From NCBI RefSeq assembly GCF_038595055.1, contig NZ_CP152002.1, positions 6,162,001-6,226,000 on the forward strand: a DNA stretch of 64,000 bases, given 5' to 3'. Position 1 is the stretch's first letter. Each line of letters begins with the position of its first letter. Source of the DNA: Paenibacillus sp. FSL R7-0345 (lineage in GTDB: Bacteria; Bacillota; Bacilli; Paenibacillales; Paenibacillaceae). The notes beneath the pieces are model-generated. The model searched no databases. It was not told the DNA's origin and saw nothing but the letters and a program-made list of their open reading frames with translations. The position numbers and the translations under genes are program-made. Positions 8,602-17,412 of this stretch are shown one piece after another.

Positions 8602-9543
8602 TTACAGAATAACAGCGCTGTGCTCCAGGCTTTCGATGTATTTCTCGGCGTCCATAGCTGCCATACATCCGCTGCCTGCTGCAGTAATTGCCTGTCTGTA
8701 ACGGGTATCCTGTACATCGCCGCAAGCGAAGACGCCTGGAATGTTCGTTTCGGAAGTGCCCGGATTGGTCACGATATAGCCGTTAGTATCGGTAGTAATC
8801 TGTCCGCCGAGGAAAGAAGTATTCGGATGGTGCCCGATGGCCACAAATACGCCGCTTGCTTCAATCAGCTCTTCTTGACCGGTTACATTGTTAAGCACCT
8901 TAAGTCCGCTCACGCCTCTATCGCCGGCTACCACTTCCAGCGGAGTGCGGTTCAGCCCCCAGGTTACTTTGTTGTTGTCGCGTACACGCTCCTGCATAAT
9001 CTTGGAACCGCGAAGCTCTTCACGGCGGTGTACCAGGGTTACTTTCGACGCAAAACGGGTCAGGAAGCCTGCTTCCTCAAGCGCGGAATCTCCGCCTCCG
9101 ACCACAACGATTTCTTTTCCGCGGAAAAAGAATCCGTCACATGTAGCACATGTGCTGACACCACGTCCGATATTGTCCTGCTCACCCGGAATGCCGAGAT
9201 ATTTAGCTGTTGCACCTGTGGAAATGATCAGGGTATCTGTTACCAGCTCACCCATTCCTTCCACATGCAGCTTGAACGGGCGGTCACCCAGCTCCACGCT
9301 GTTCACCCAGCCTGTAATAAACTTCGCACCGAAGCGCTCAGCCTGCTGACGCATATTATCCATAAGTTCCGGCCCCATAATACCTTCAGGAAAGCCCGGA
9401 AAATTCTCAATTTCAGTTGTAGTGGTAAGCTGTCCACCCGGCTGCGGGCCTTCAATAACCAGTGGATTCAGGTTGGCACGGGCCAGATAAATAGCAGCAG
9501 TCAGTCCGGCCGGTCCGGTACCAACGATAATGGATTTGTACAT
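8602..9543 (-). CDS. trxB: Thioredoxin-disulfide reductase
   Basis: This is a 313-residue NADPH-dependent flavoenzyme reducing thioredoxin. The FAD-binding GTGPAGLTAAIYLARAN motif is at the N-terminus, the redox pair CATC at Cys132 and Cys135, the NADPH site VVVGGGDSALEEAGFL, and the second FAD motif GVFACGDVQD near the C-terminus. CATCDGFF has Phe where Ala is more common, which should not affect catalysis. The AGGAGG site is eight or so bases from ATG 9543. The glutaredoxin-like gene downstream may be its substrate. Confidence 0.96.
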   Translation of the reverse strand: MYKSIIVGTGPAGLTAAIYLARANLNPLVIEGPQPGGQLTTTTEIENFPGFPEGIMGPELMDNMRQQAERFGAKFITGWVNSVELGDRPFKLHVEGMGELVTDTLIISTGATAKYLGIPGEQDNIGRGVSTCATCDGFFFRGKEIVVVGGGDSALEEAGFLTRFASKVTLVHRREELRGSKIMQERVRDNNKVTWGLNRTPLEVVAGDRGVSGLKVLNNVTGQEELIEASGVFVAIGHHPNTSFLGGQITTDTNGYIVTNPGTSETNIPGVFACGDVQDTRYRQAITAAGSGCMAAMDAEKYIESLEHSAVIL

Positions 9544-9724
9544 AATGATATCCTCCTTGAGATGGACGGCTGAGCGCCGGATCTGTAATTGCTAGATTAA
9601 AATAATTATAATGTAGTATTTATTATGATCATCTCAAGGGAATATGTCAATATGCCAGACTCGTGCGAATGGTCCTTTTTTGTGAACAATTCAATTTCAA
9701 ACAACTTATTTTGCAGAACAGGCC

Positions 9725-9742
9725 AAGCGGCCGCGGCCGCTT
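9725..9742. other. Perfect GC palindrome after the metal ATPase gene
   Basis: AAGCGGCCGCGGCCGCTT is an 18-bp perfect palindrome two bases past the ATPase stop codon on the minus strand. It lacks a T tract; it could act as an mRNA 3' stabiliser or weak terminator. Confidence 0.5.
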
Positions 9743-9744
9743 CA

Positions 9745-11709
9745 TTATCTCAGCAGTCTCAGACCGTTCAGAATGACCAGGATTGTACTGCCTTCATGGC
9801 CGACTACGCCGAACGGAAGGGCAATCCCCTGTAAAAAGTTGCTCAGCATCAGCGAAGCAATCACCGTCACCGCAAAAATCATATTCTGCTTTACAATCCG
9901 CTGCGTCCGGCGGGCCAGCTCAATAGTTGAAGCAATCTCTTCAATATTGTCATTCATCAATACGACGTCGGCGATCTCCAGTGCAGCCCCGCTGCCCTTC
10001 ATTCCCATCCCGATGCCCACTGTTGCCGTCGCGAGTGCAGGAGCATCATTAACGCCGTCGCCAACCATGACAACCTGCCCGTATTGCTCACGCAGCTCTT
10101 TAATCCGGGTAACCTTATCCTCCGGCAAAAGCCCGGCAAATACCAGATCTACTCCCGTTTTGCCCGCCATCACGCCTGCTGCCGCCTTCCGGTCACCCGT
10201 GAGCATCGCCACTTTAACTCCGAGCTGCTGCAATTTACGCACTGCGGCTGCCGCCTGCGGACGCACCGTATCCTGCAAAGCGATCATCCCGGCAATCCGC
10301 TCCTCTTCCAGAATCAGTGAAACGGTTTTGCCTTCACTCTCCAGTTGCTCCCGGAGTGCAAACCACTGTGAATAGCTATCGGTTTCGGCTGCCGGCTGTT
10401 TATCCAGTACATCCGATCTGCCTATCCGCCACCTTGTGCCATTAATCCGGCCTTCAATTCCCCAGCCGGTTACGGACTTGCTTTCCTCAGCAGCAAGCAG
10501 CTCAACCTGCTCCTCCTCAGCCAGACGGACAACTGCTTCCGCCAGCGGATGGCGTGACAGCTGTTCGATCGAAGCACAGACTGCCAGCAGCGCCTTGCGG
10601 CTGTAGCCTTCACCGGCAATCAGGTCAGTAACCTGCAGCACACCTTCAGTCAGCGTACCTGTTTTGTCAAAAGCGACCACCTGCACCTTAGCCATATTTT
10701 CCAGATGAACTCCGCCTTTGAACAAAATGCCTTTGCGTGCGCTTTTGGAAATCGCCGACAGCATGGCCGGCATGATCGACGAGACGAGGGCGCACGGAGA
10801 GGCAACCACAAGGAACACCATCGCTTTATAAAAGGTATCACTCCAGCTCCAGTCCAGCACAAACGGCGGCAGAATAATTAGTGCGGCAGTGGCGATAACG
10901 ATCACCCGGGCATAAACAGACTCCAGGCGTTTAATGAACCGCTGTGAATCCGGGACCTCTGTCTCTGCTTCCTCGACCATCCGGATGATCTTGGAAAAAA
11001 GCGTATTCTCAGCAGCAGTCGTAACCTCGATATACAACGGGCCTTCCCCGTTAACCGTGCCCGCGAACACCTCGCTGCCGGCCGCCTTCTCAACCGGCAG
11101 TGATTCGCCGGTAATGGACGCCTGATTGACTGATGACTCACCGCGGCACACCTTGCCGTCCGCCGGGATCAGTTCACCCGGACGGACCAGCAGCAGATCG
11201 CTTACTGCCAGCTGGTCAATCGGCACCTCGCTCATCTCCCCCTGCTCAATGCGGATCGCCGTTGCCGGCTTGAGCGCCATCAGCGCGGAGATATCCTTTT
11301 TACTACGTTCCATGGTATAGCTTTCCAGCGCTCCGCTCATGGCAAAAATAAAGATCAGCATCGCGCCTTCATTCCAGTAACCAATCGCTGCTGCACCTAA
11401 GGCGGCGGCGATCATCAGCAGATTGACGTCAAGATCGCGCTCTTTGACCAGCGTCTCCACGCCCTCCTTGGCCTTGATCCAGCCGCCTACTGTGTATGAA
11501 ATTACATAGAGTCCTACGGACAGTACCTCTGACCAGCCGCTGGCTGCCCAGGCAATGAGCATTAGCAGACCGCTGCCGAGCGCAGCCTGCATTTCCGGAT
11601 TGCTTAACATAGCCACCGGATCAAAACGCCGCGGCTTAGGCGCCCGGGGCTGCTGCCCGCTACCCTGACGGGCTGCCGATTTGGGGAGTTGTTTGGATGT
11701 TGCTTGCAT
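9745..11709 (-). CDS. P1B-4-type heavy-metal ATPase, PfeT-like
   Basis: The protein has 654 residues from ATG 11709; AGGAAGG seven bases upstream favours this over the GTG at 11718. Hallmarks include the actuator GESLPVEK, phosphorylation motif DKTGTLTEG, nucleotide-domain SRHPLAEAV and hinge MVGDGVNDAPALA. The transport motif is SPCAL rather than CPC, and the last helix carries HEGSTILVILN. There is no N-terminal metal-binding domain. SPC plus HEGxT marks the P1B-4 subgroup (Fe(II)/Co(II) exporters such as PfeT). A Fur-like box upstream fits iron efflux. Zinc or cobalt remain possible substrates. Confidence 0.85.
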   Translation of the reverse strand: MQATSKQLPKSAARQGSGQQPRAPKPRRFDPVAMLSNPEMQAALGSGLLMLIAWAASGWSEVLSVGLYVISYTVGGWIKAKEGVETLVKERDLDVNLLMIAAALGAAAIGYWNEGAMLIFIFAMSGALESYTMERSKKDISALMALKPATAIRIEQGEMSEVPIDQLAVSDLLLVRPGELIPADGKVCRGESSVNQASITGESLPVEKAAGSEVFAGTVNGEGPLYIEVTTAAENTLFSKIIRMVEEAETEVPDSQRFIKRLESVYARVIVIATAALIILPPFVLDWSWSDTFYKAMVFLVVASPCALVSSIMPAMLSAISKSARKGILFKGGVHLENMAKVQVVAFDKTGTLTEGVLQVTDLIAGEGYSRKALLAVCASIEQLSRHPLAEAVVRLAEEEQVELLAAEESKSVTGWGIEGRINGTRWRIGRSDVLDKQPAAETDSYSQWFALREQLESEGKTVSLILEEERIAGMIALQDTVRPQAAAAVRKLQQLGVKVAMLTGDRKAAAGVMAGKTGVDLVFAGLLPEDKVTRIKELREQYGQVVMVGDGVNDAPALATATVGIGMGMKGSGAALEIADVVLMNDNIEEIASTIELARRTQRIVKQNMIFAVTVIASLMLSNFLQGIALPFGVVGHEGSTILVILNGLRLLR

Positions 11710-11900
11710 AGTAATCACCTTCCTGAATGTATTGAGGGATGAAGCTTGATATTGGCCGGCCGGGTTATAGGTGCTGATGGATGAGTGCTGGCGCTGGTTA
11801 TCCCTTCTTTCATATTTCAGCCTTACTGAGAATGAGAGCCATTATTAAAGCCCCTAAAATGACACATGCTGCCCCGGCTTAGCCGGGACAGCATCGTAAA

Positions 11901-11915
11901 TGAGAATGATAATCA
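11901..11915. promoter_or_regulatory. Fur-like box upstream of the metal ATPase
   Basis: TGAGAATGATAATCA closely matches the 7-1-7 inverted repeat TGATAATnATTATCA, with flanking AAA/TTT symmetry. It lies about 190 bp upstream of the ATPase start. In Bacillus and Listeria the related exporters respond to Fur or PerR. A hairpin GCTGCCCCGGC/GCCGGGACAGC at about 11870-11895 sits between the box and the gene. Confidence 0.6.
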
Positions 11916-12437
11916 TTTTTGTACTACTGCAAATATATTTCCTCAGTGCAACTTATAGCTATAATATACCACTTTATCCGCGAAAGTAAACCCCGGAACG
12001 CGCCTAATTAAATATTGCCGGAAAGTTGGTTAGACAAACCGGAGCTCGCTACGACCATGAAGTAAGATGAGAAAAGGGATGCCAGAGATTCTACCAAGGG
12101 AAGAACCTGTATTTCGAGAGCGCATTTTGGGAAATTTGACTGGGACCGGGGCGGCACCGGCATCTAAGTGGATTTTCGTCATCTAATTTCATCATTTCTT
12201 AGTTTTTTCGATCATTAGTTGGAAAAACAACACTTATATTGGTCCATGAACCTGTTTTAGAGTGAATACTGCTGAATGAAGTGACGTTTTTACAACTAGT
12301 TTTCTTCAACTGTTGCTTAGCCCGACATTAGTTGTCATTTTTCCGCTTAGCTTGCCCGGCTTCCTCCTGCAGAATGTTAGGGGGCAATCAATCAACACTA
12401 GACTTCCACACACCAGCGGTATTCTCTGCACATCAAA
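11916..12437. repeat. Gene-free region with four degenerate 22-bp motifs
   Basis: No convincing gene is present. Copies at 12164-12186, 12215-12236, 12279-12299 and 12328-12350, in mixed orientation, fit a loose palindrome-like pattern TTAGnTG, then an A/T core, then CACTTA. Example: TTAGTTGGAAAAACAACACT followed by TA. Four more copies are at 40852-41038. Confidence 0.65.
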
Positions 12438-12472
12438 AGACGGTATCCCGCTTTTCAGCAAGGATACCGCCT
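12438..12472 (-). terminator. Orphan terminator-like hairpin
   Basis: On the minus strand GGCGGTATCC pairs with GGGATACCGTC around TTGCTGAAAAGC and is followed by TTTTG. No gene ends here, so it may be a relic or serve an unannotated RNA. Confidence 0.45.
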
Positions 12473-12530
12473 TGATAGGGTACGAATACACTGGTTTCAT
12501 TGTATAGCCGGACTGAGAGCATACGAATTA

Positions 12531-12692
12531 ATGCCATCGGTGGGACACGGGCGTTACTCATTGGGCTGGCTAGTGGGCATCGGCGGCACAGGTGTGTTAC
12601 TCATTGGACTTCATTAAACGAGCATTGACGGTATACGGACGTTACTCATTGTGTTGCACTAACGGGCATCCGCGGTACACGAGCGTGACTTA
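12531..12692. repeat. Four degenerate tandem copies of a ~44-bp unit
   Basis: Units begin near 12531, 12575, 12620 and 12664, the last truncated. The shared pattern is GGCATCGGCGG, ACACGG, GCGTTACTCATTG and a variable tail ending in CTAAC-like sequence. The array stops about 12 bp before the stop codon of the next minus-strand gene. Confidence 0.8.
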
Positions 12693-12703
12693 GAGCTGCA
12701 AGA

Positions 12704-13762
12704 CTACAGCCATCCTTCGGCGGCTGTATCGGTTGTGTTGTCCTGCCGGGCCATCCAGGTCAGGCAGGCTGCCCGCAGCAGCGCTTCGGTCCGCTGGCCG
12801 GCGCTGCAAAAGATCCCGCTCATGCCGATCCGGTACAGATCGGCAAGCGCCCCCGCCGCCGGCGCCCCGGCGGCGAGCACCACAGCCGCCGGCCTCACGC
12901 GCCGCACGGCGGCCAGAGCGGCTTCCGCTGCCATGACGAAGTCCGCGGCAGCGGGTCCCTCCGGCGCGGCAGGCTCCGCCGCGCCGTCCAGCACCAGGAA
13001 ATCGGCGATGCGCGCGATTTCCCCCGCGGCGGCGGGCGGCACACCGGGGGCGATACGCGCCCCGATGCTGCACGCCGCCGCGTAAGCGTGGCCGAGAGTC
13101 TGCTCGGCCACGTCCTCGATGAATTCGCGCTGCGCCGCGAATTCGGCCCTGCTGGCGGGGTACGCCGCCAGCAGATCGATGCGGCTGTCGCTGCCCAGCC
13201 GCTGGTTCGCCGCAAGCGCGGCGAACAGGGCTTCGAGCTGCGCGTCCTGCAGCTCCTTCAGCCTGGCAGGCCGGGCCGCCAGCTCCGGCGTGTGCAGCAG
13301 GGTGACGGCGGCCCAGATACTGTCCGCCGATTCCAGCAGAGCTGCAGAGGCAGCACGCAGCCGGTAATAGATGCGCTGCAGAGTCCGCTCAGCCTGCAGT
13401 GTATCTTCGCTATACAGCCAGCATTCATATAATCCGGCCAGTTCCGGGGTCTGAAGCCATTCCTCACTGCGGATCAGGCAGGGACCGGCCGGGAATGTGC
13501 CTGACTCATCGCGCAGCAGACGATCTCCCTGTCCCTCGCGCAACACTAGAAAGGCCGGGCGGTCTCCAGTCCGTTTCAGATAGGCACGGGCAGGCGGTTC
13601 CGCCTCCCTGCCCCGCTTTTCTGCGGTGATAAACTCCGCGGCAGCGGCAGCTACAGATGCAGCCTGGCTCATCTCAACTCCTAACGCCCGGTCAGCAGCA
13701 CTATACTTGAACGGGCGTTCCCCACCATCGCGATTGTAATCCTGCTGTCGTTCACCCTTCAT
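12704..13762 (-). CDS. Degenerate PEP-utilising-enzyme TIM-barrel-like protein (putative)
   Basis: The protein has 352 residues from ATG 13762, chosen because AAGGTGG lies eight bases upstream; the GTG at 13846 has no such site. No family is certain. In the C-terminal half, IDLLAAYPASRAEFAAQREF, ARIADFLVLDG and LADLYRIGMSGIFCS recall the order of the last strands of enzyme I of the phosphotransferase system (MIETP, FFSIGTNDL, GLGLDEFSMSP regions). The catalytic Glu, Asn-Asp and Cys are missing, so any relative would be inactive. The 12840-13100 stretch is extremely GC-rich and Ala-rich. It is a single gene with no clear partners. Confidence 0.6.
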   Translation of the reverse strand: MKGERQQDYNRDGGERPFKYSAADRALGVEMSQAASVAAAAAEFITAEKRGREAEPPARAYLKRTGDRPAFLVLREGQGDRLLRDESGTFPAGPCLIRSEEWLQTPELAGLYECWLYSEDTLQAERTLQRIYYRLRAASAALLESADSIWAAVTLLHTPELAARPARLKELQDAQLEALFAALAANQRLGSDSRIDLLAAYPASRAEFAAQREFIEDVAEQTLGHAYAAACSIGARIAPGVPPAAAGEIARIADFLVLDGAAEPAAPEGPAAADFVMAAEAALAAVRRVRPAAVVLAAGAPAAGALADLYRIGMSGIFCSAGQRTEALLRAACLTWMARQDNTTDTAAEGWL

Positions 13763-14001
13763 CACCGCACCCACCTTTTTTGGCTTTGGATTGCTGCCGG
13801 ATCTGAACTGCAGGTCCGTGCTGTTTCCGGCATTGAACATTTCCACATTTTATAGATACGGGAGTAGGCCCGGAAATATGCAAGCGGTCTCAATTTACAG
13901 ACAACCCACAGCAATTTCATGACATGAAGCAAACGCTAATCATCCTGTGAAAAAAGCTCTGCATGATCCGACCGTATTAAGCTCTCAACAGTGGAGACAG
14001 C

Positions 14002-14125
14002 AAAAAAGCCCCAACCGCACCTCCTCCATCCAAACTATTGGCTGGATAAAGGCAGATATGGTAAGGGCTCCGCTACCTGGATCTTATCACCTGCCTCGTT
14101 AGCGGCAGACACTTGAAGTTGCAAT
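14002..14125 (-). ncRNA. Structured RNA candidate with terminator
   Basis: On the minus strand CTGCC...GGCAG and GGTA...TACC helices are followed by a long terminator. In that terminator AGCCCTTACC pairs with GGTTGGGGCT and CTTTATCC with GGATGGAG, ending in six T. GGTAGCGGAGCCCTTACC could alternatively fold by itself and use the terminator's 5' arm, an on/off geometry like a riboswitch. It lies 54 bp after metY and 240 bp before the 13762 gene. No known riboswitch consensus was recognised. A plain metY terminator is the simplest alternative. Confidence 0.5.
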
Positions 14126-14179
14126 CTTTTACAGGGATTTCGGTTCAGGCTCAAGGCATATGGTCAGAGCGTTCCTGTC

Positions 14180-15472
14180 TTACTGCTGGCTTGCAGCAAT
14201 CGCCTGCTCCAGATCAAACAGGATATCATCGATCGACTCTGTTCCGATTGAGAGACGCAGAAGCTCAGGTTTAACACCTGCAGCCGCCTGCTCTTCAGCG
14301 GACAACTGCTGATGGGTAGTACTCGCAGGGTGAATGATCAGTGACTTGGAATCGCCGACATTAGCAAGGTGGGAGAACAGTTTTACATTCTCGATCAGCT
14401 TGACGCCGGCGGCAGTCCCCCCTTTGATACCAAAGGTGAGGATCGCTCCCTGGCCTTTAGGTAAATATTTCTGTGCAAGGGCATAGGATGGGTGGCTCGG
14501 GAGACCGGCATAGCTGACCCATTCTACAGCTTCGTGACTTTCCAGGTACTGTGCCACCTTGAGCGCATTCCCGCTGTGGCGTTCGAGACGCAGATGCAGC
14601 GTTTCAAGCCCCTGCAAAAGCAGCCAGGAGTTAAACGGTGAAATCGCCGCTCCCAGATCACGCAGCAGCTGGACGCGGGCTTTGATAATATAAGCAATCG
14701 GCCCTACCGCTTCTGTGTACACGACTCCGTGGTAACTTGGGTCCGGTTCGGTCAGTCCCGGGAATTTACCGCTTGCCTTCCAGTCAAATTTACCGCCGTC
14801 AACGATGATACCCCCGATTGAGGTTCCGTGTCCGCCGATAAATTTGGTAGCCGAATGGACTACGATGTCTGCACCGTGCTCAATCGGACGCAGCAGATAC
14901 GGGCTTGGGAATGTATTGTCTACAATCAGCGGAATACCGTGCTCATGAGCAATCGCTGCGACTGCTTCAATGTCCAGTACGTTCCCCTGCGGATTGCCGA
15001 TCGTCTCGGCATAAAGCGCCTTGGTTTTATCTGTAATGGCAGCGCGGAAGTTCTCCGGGTTGTCCGAGTCCACGAAATTCACCTTGATTCCCAGCTTAGG
15101 CAGTGTGGTTGAGAACAGATTATAAGTTCCGCCATACAGGCTCGCTGAGGAAACCACCTCATCGCCTGCACCGGCAATATTCAGAATCGAGAAAGAAATA
15201 GCCGCCTGGCCGGAAGCTGTCGCAAGCGCCCCTGCCCCGCCTTCAAGCGCAGCGATGCGCTGCTCGAACACGTCGGTAGTCGGGTTCATCAGACGGGTAT
15301 AAATATTACCGAATTCCTTCAGGGCAAACAGGTTGGCAGCATGCTCAGCATCCCGGAAGCCATAGGAAGTGGTCTGATACAGCGGTACAGCACGCGATAG
15401 TGTGGTAGGGTCAATCTCCTGGCCGGCATGAACAGCCAAAGTTTCGAACGACAGCTTACGGTCTTCTGACAT
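14180..15472 (-). CDS. metY: O-acetylhomoserine aminocarboxypropyltransferase (sulfhydrylase)
   Basis: The protein has 430 residues from ATG 15472 (GGGGAGG upstream), a PLP-dependent Cys/Met-metabolism family enzyme. Typical features are FETLAVHAGQ near the N-terminus, YTRLMNPTTDVFEQRIAALE, the PLP-lysine region VVHSATKFIGGHGTSIGG and LRLSIGTESIDDILFDLEQA at the end. Length of about 430 and GGIIVDGG after the lysine distinguish MetY from the shorter MetB/MetC. It should make homocysteine from O-acetylhomoserine and sulfide. No S-box leader was seen upstream, unusual for Bacillota methionine genes. Confidence 0.93.
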   Translation of the reverse strand: MSEDRKLSFETLAVHAGQEIDPTTLSRAVPLYQTTSYGFRDAEHAANLFALKEFGNIYTRLMNPTTDVFEQRIAALEGGAGALATASGQAAISFSILNIAGAGDEVVSSASLYGGTYNLFSTTLPKLGIKVNFVDSDNPENFRAAITDKTKALYAETIGNPQGNVLDIEAVAAIAHEHGIPLIVDNTFPSPYLLRPIEHGADIVVHSATKFIGGHGTSIGGIIVDGGKFDWKASGKFPGLTEPDPSYHGVVYTEAVGPIAYIIKARVQLLRDLGAAISPFNSWLLLQGLETLHLRLERHSGNALKVAQYLESHEAVEWVSYAGLPSHPSYALAQKYLPKGQGAILTFGIKGGTAAGVKLIENVKLFSHLANVGDSKSLIIHPASTTHQQLSAEEQAAAGVKPELLRLSIGTESIDDILFDLEQAIAASQQ

Positions 15473-15835
15473 TGGTATTTCCTCCCCTGTTATTATCAAT
15501 GGCAAACATTATCAATCAAGAATTGTAACTATTCTCTCACAAATGATGTTATTTGGGAAGCAAAAAAACATATTAATCCGGTAAGTTTTATTATATTTAT
15601 ATAGCCAGCCTTTTTATCCATATGCTTCAATCCAGATTAGCCTAAATCAGCAGAAAAGTACACGCTTACATCTCTTGTTGATTCATTTTTCAAAATAAAG
15701 CAATTCAGACATAATCGTGACTCTAGAGAATATTTGAACTTCGGACCGCTGTTGCGCCAGAGAGAGACTAGTGGGGCTGTATGGCTGCTCTGCCCGTACC
15801 CGCCCCCTCCGTATAATCCGCCTGGGAAACTCCAG
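15473..15835. other. Intergenic region upstream of metY
   Basis: This 363-bp stretch is AT-rich near metY (ATATAAATATAATAAAACTT on the minus strand is promoter-like) and contains no convincing gene. No SAM riboswitch signature was found. Confidence 0.5.
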
Positions 15836-16354
15836 CTACTCTCCTGGCAACAGCTTCGGCAAGAAGTAATACACCAGTCCGTCCACAAGCTCCTTCTTGC
15901 GCTGAAAGCCCAAACGTTCCAGCAGCCGGGCTGAGCGCTCATTTGCCGGATCAATGGTTGCTTCGATCAGGTCAAGCTTCATTTGTTCGAAGCCCCAGCG
16001 GATAACCGGAGTAATGGCTTCTGTCATCAGTCCCCGGCTCCACCAGGTGCTGGACAGATCATAGCCGATTTCTGCCCTGGACTGCGCTTCCTTTACCCAG
16101 CAGTGATAGCCGCAGGTTCCTGCCAGCTGCCCGGTTGCCTTGTCAAAAAGTCCCCAGCGGCAGCCGGAATCCTCAGTGTGAAACCGGATAATCTCTGACG
16201 CCTCTGCCATATCCCTGCATGGAGGAATGTCCATATAGCGCGTAACCGCTTCGTCCGCAAAATGCCGGAAGACTGCTGCAGCATCGCTTTCTTTTAATAC
16301 CCGTATGTATAACCGCTCCGTTTCCAGCGCCGGAAAAACTAACTTCTCTGCCAC
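15836..16354 (-). CDS. GNAT acetyltransferase, RimJ/RimL-like
   Basis: The protein has 172 residues from GTG 16354, which follows GGGGGGAG by six bases; an upstream in-frame start lacks a site. The N-terminal LETERLYIRVLKESDAAAVF is characteristic of RimJ/RimL-type acetyltransferases. EIGYDLSSTWWSRGLMTEAI forms the acetyl-CoA loop region, and DPANERSARLLERLGF is the conserved C-terminal motif. The acceptor (ribosomal protein N-terminus, antibiotic or metabolite) is unknown. Confidence 0.87.
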   Translation of the reverse strand: MAEKLVFPALETERLYIRVLKESDAAAVFRHFADEAVTRYMDIPPCRDMAEASEIIRFHTEDSGCRWGLFDKATGQLAGTCGYHCWVKEAQSRAEIGYDLSSTWWSRGLMTEAITPVIRWGFEQMKLDLIEATIDPANERSARLLERLGFQRKKELVDGLVYYFLPKLLPGE

Positions 16355-16396
16355 CCGTCTCCCCCCTGTCCCGCCAAATTTAACTTCCCAATATGC

Positions 16397-16437
16397 AAAA
16401 AAGCAGGAGAACACATATTAATAATGTTCCCCTGCTT
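16397..16437 (-). terminator. deoC terminator
   Basis: On the minus strand AAGCAGGGGAACA pairs with TGTTCTCCTGCTT, followed by TTTTGC. It separates deoC from the GNAT gene. Confidence 0.85.
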
Positions 16438-16462
16438 GTCCTGCTGCTAAAAAATAAGTCTT

Positions 16463-17140
16463 TTAGTAGCTGCTCTGGCTCTGCTCGCCTTTGGCAATGG
16501 CTACCCCGCCGCTTGTTCCGATCCGGGTTGCGCCAGCGCCGATCATGATCAGCGCGTCTTCGCTGCTGCGTACGCCGCCGGAAGCTTTTACGCCGATGTC
16601 AGGGCCTACGGTTGCACGCATCAGTGCGATATCTTCTTTTGTTGCTCCGCCTGTGGAGAATCCGGTCGAAGTTTTAACAAAGTCTGCTCCGGCTTCTACT
16701 GCAAGCTTGCAGGCACGTACCTTTTCCTCTTCGCTCAGAAGACAGGTCTCGATAATCACTTTAGTAAGCGCTTTGCCGCGTGCCGCCTCAACAACCGCTG
16801 CAATATCACGCCGCACCAGTTCGTCGTCCCCGTCCTTCAAAGCGCCGATGTTGATGACCATATCCACTTCACCTGCACCGTTTGCAATGGCATTGGTTGT
16901 TTCAAAAGCCTTTGTCTCCGGAGTAGATGCTCCCAGCGGGAAGCCGATTACGGTACATACTTTGACCTCGGGGGTATCCTTCAGTACTTCGTGGGCTACT
17001 GCCACCCATGCCGGGTTAACGCAGACGGAAGCGAATGTGTAGGTTTTGGCCTCTTCCGCCAGCTTGATGATATCTTCCTTACGGGCATCCGCTTTAAGCA
17101 GCGTATGATCTATAATCCGGGATATTGTGTTCTCACTCAT
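16463..17140 (-). CDS. deoC: Deoxyribose-phosphate aldolase
   Basis: The 225-residue class I aldolase cleaves 2-deoxyribose 5-phosphate to glyceraldehyde 3-phosphate and acetaldehyde. IDHTLLKADA opens the barrel, KVCTVIGFPLG and EVDMVINIGALK are conserved strands, and the Schiff-base lysine lies in ADFVKTSTGFSTGGAT. ATG 17140 follows ATGGAGG by six bases, so the earlier in-frame start is rejected. Nucleoside phosphorylase or kinase partners are not adjacent; the gene appears monocistronic with its own terminator. Confidence 0.96.
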   Translation of the reverse strand: MSENTISRIIDHTLLKADARKEDIIKLAEEAKTYTFASVCVNPAWVAVAHEVLKDTPEVKVCTVIGFPLGASTPETKAFETTNAIANGAGEVDMVINIGALKDGDDELVRRDIAAVVEAARGKALTKVIIETCLLSEEEKVRACKLAVEAGADFVKTSTGFSTGGATKEDIALMRATVGPDIGVKASGGVRSSEDALIMIGAGATRIGTSGGVAIAKGEQSQSSY

Positions 17141-17412
17141 AGTTAATTCCTCCATAGTTGTAGATGTTCTCACACCTTGTAATCATACCAATAGTAGCCT
17201 GCTTTGGAAAGCAGAACGGCAAAGCCGGACCGCATCTCCGGCCGCAAATCGCTATAAGGAAAGCATCCTTTTTATTAATTTTAAAAAATAAAAAGGTTAA
17301 ATATGAAAAATATCCCTTTTCAAAAGAGCGGCAATCGTTATAATAAATTCGTGATAAGTGATAATGAATTCCTTTTTTTAACATTTATTTTGTGATAAGG
17401 AGATGTTGGCAG

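Noticed and set aside
12306..12507. Two 64-codon frames on opposite strands
   Set aside because: No ribosome site, overlap with the 22-bp motifs and with a hairpin; treated as noncoding.
14002..14125. SRP RNA or c-di-GMP riboswitch, because of GGTAGCGG...TACC
   Set aside because: Other required conserved blocks of both RNAs are missing; the similarity is limited to one helix.
15473..15835. SAM (S-box) riboswitch upstream of metY
   Set aside because: The conserved S-box blocks were looked for on the minus strand and not found.
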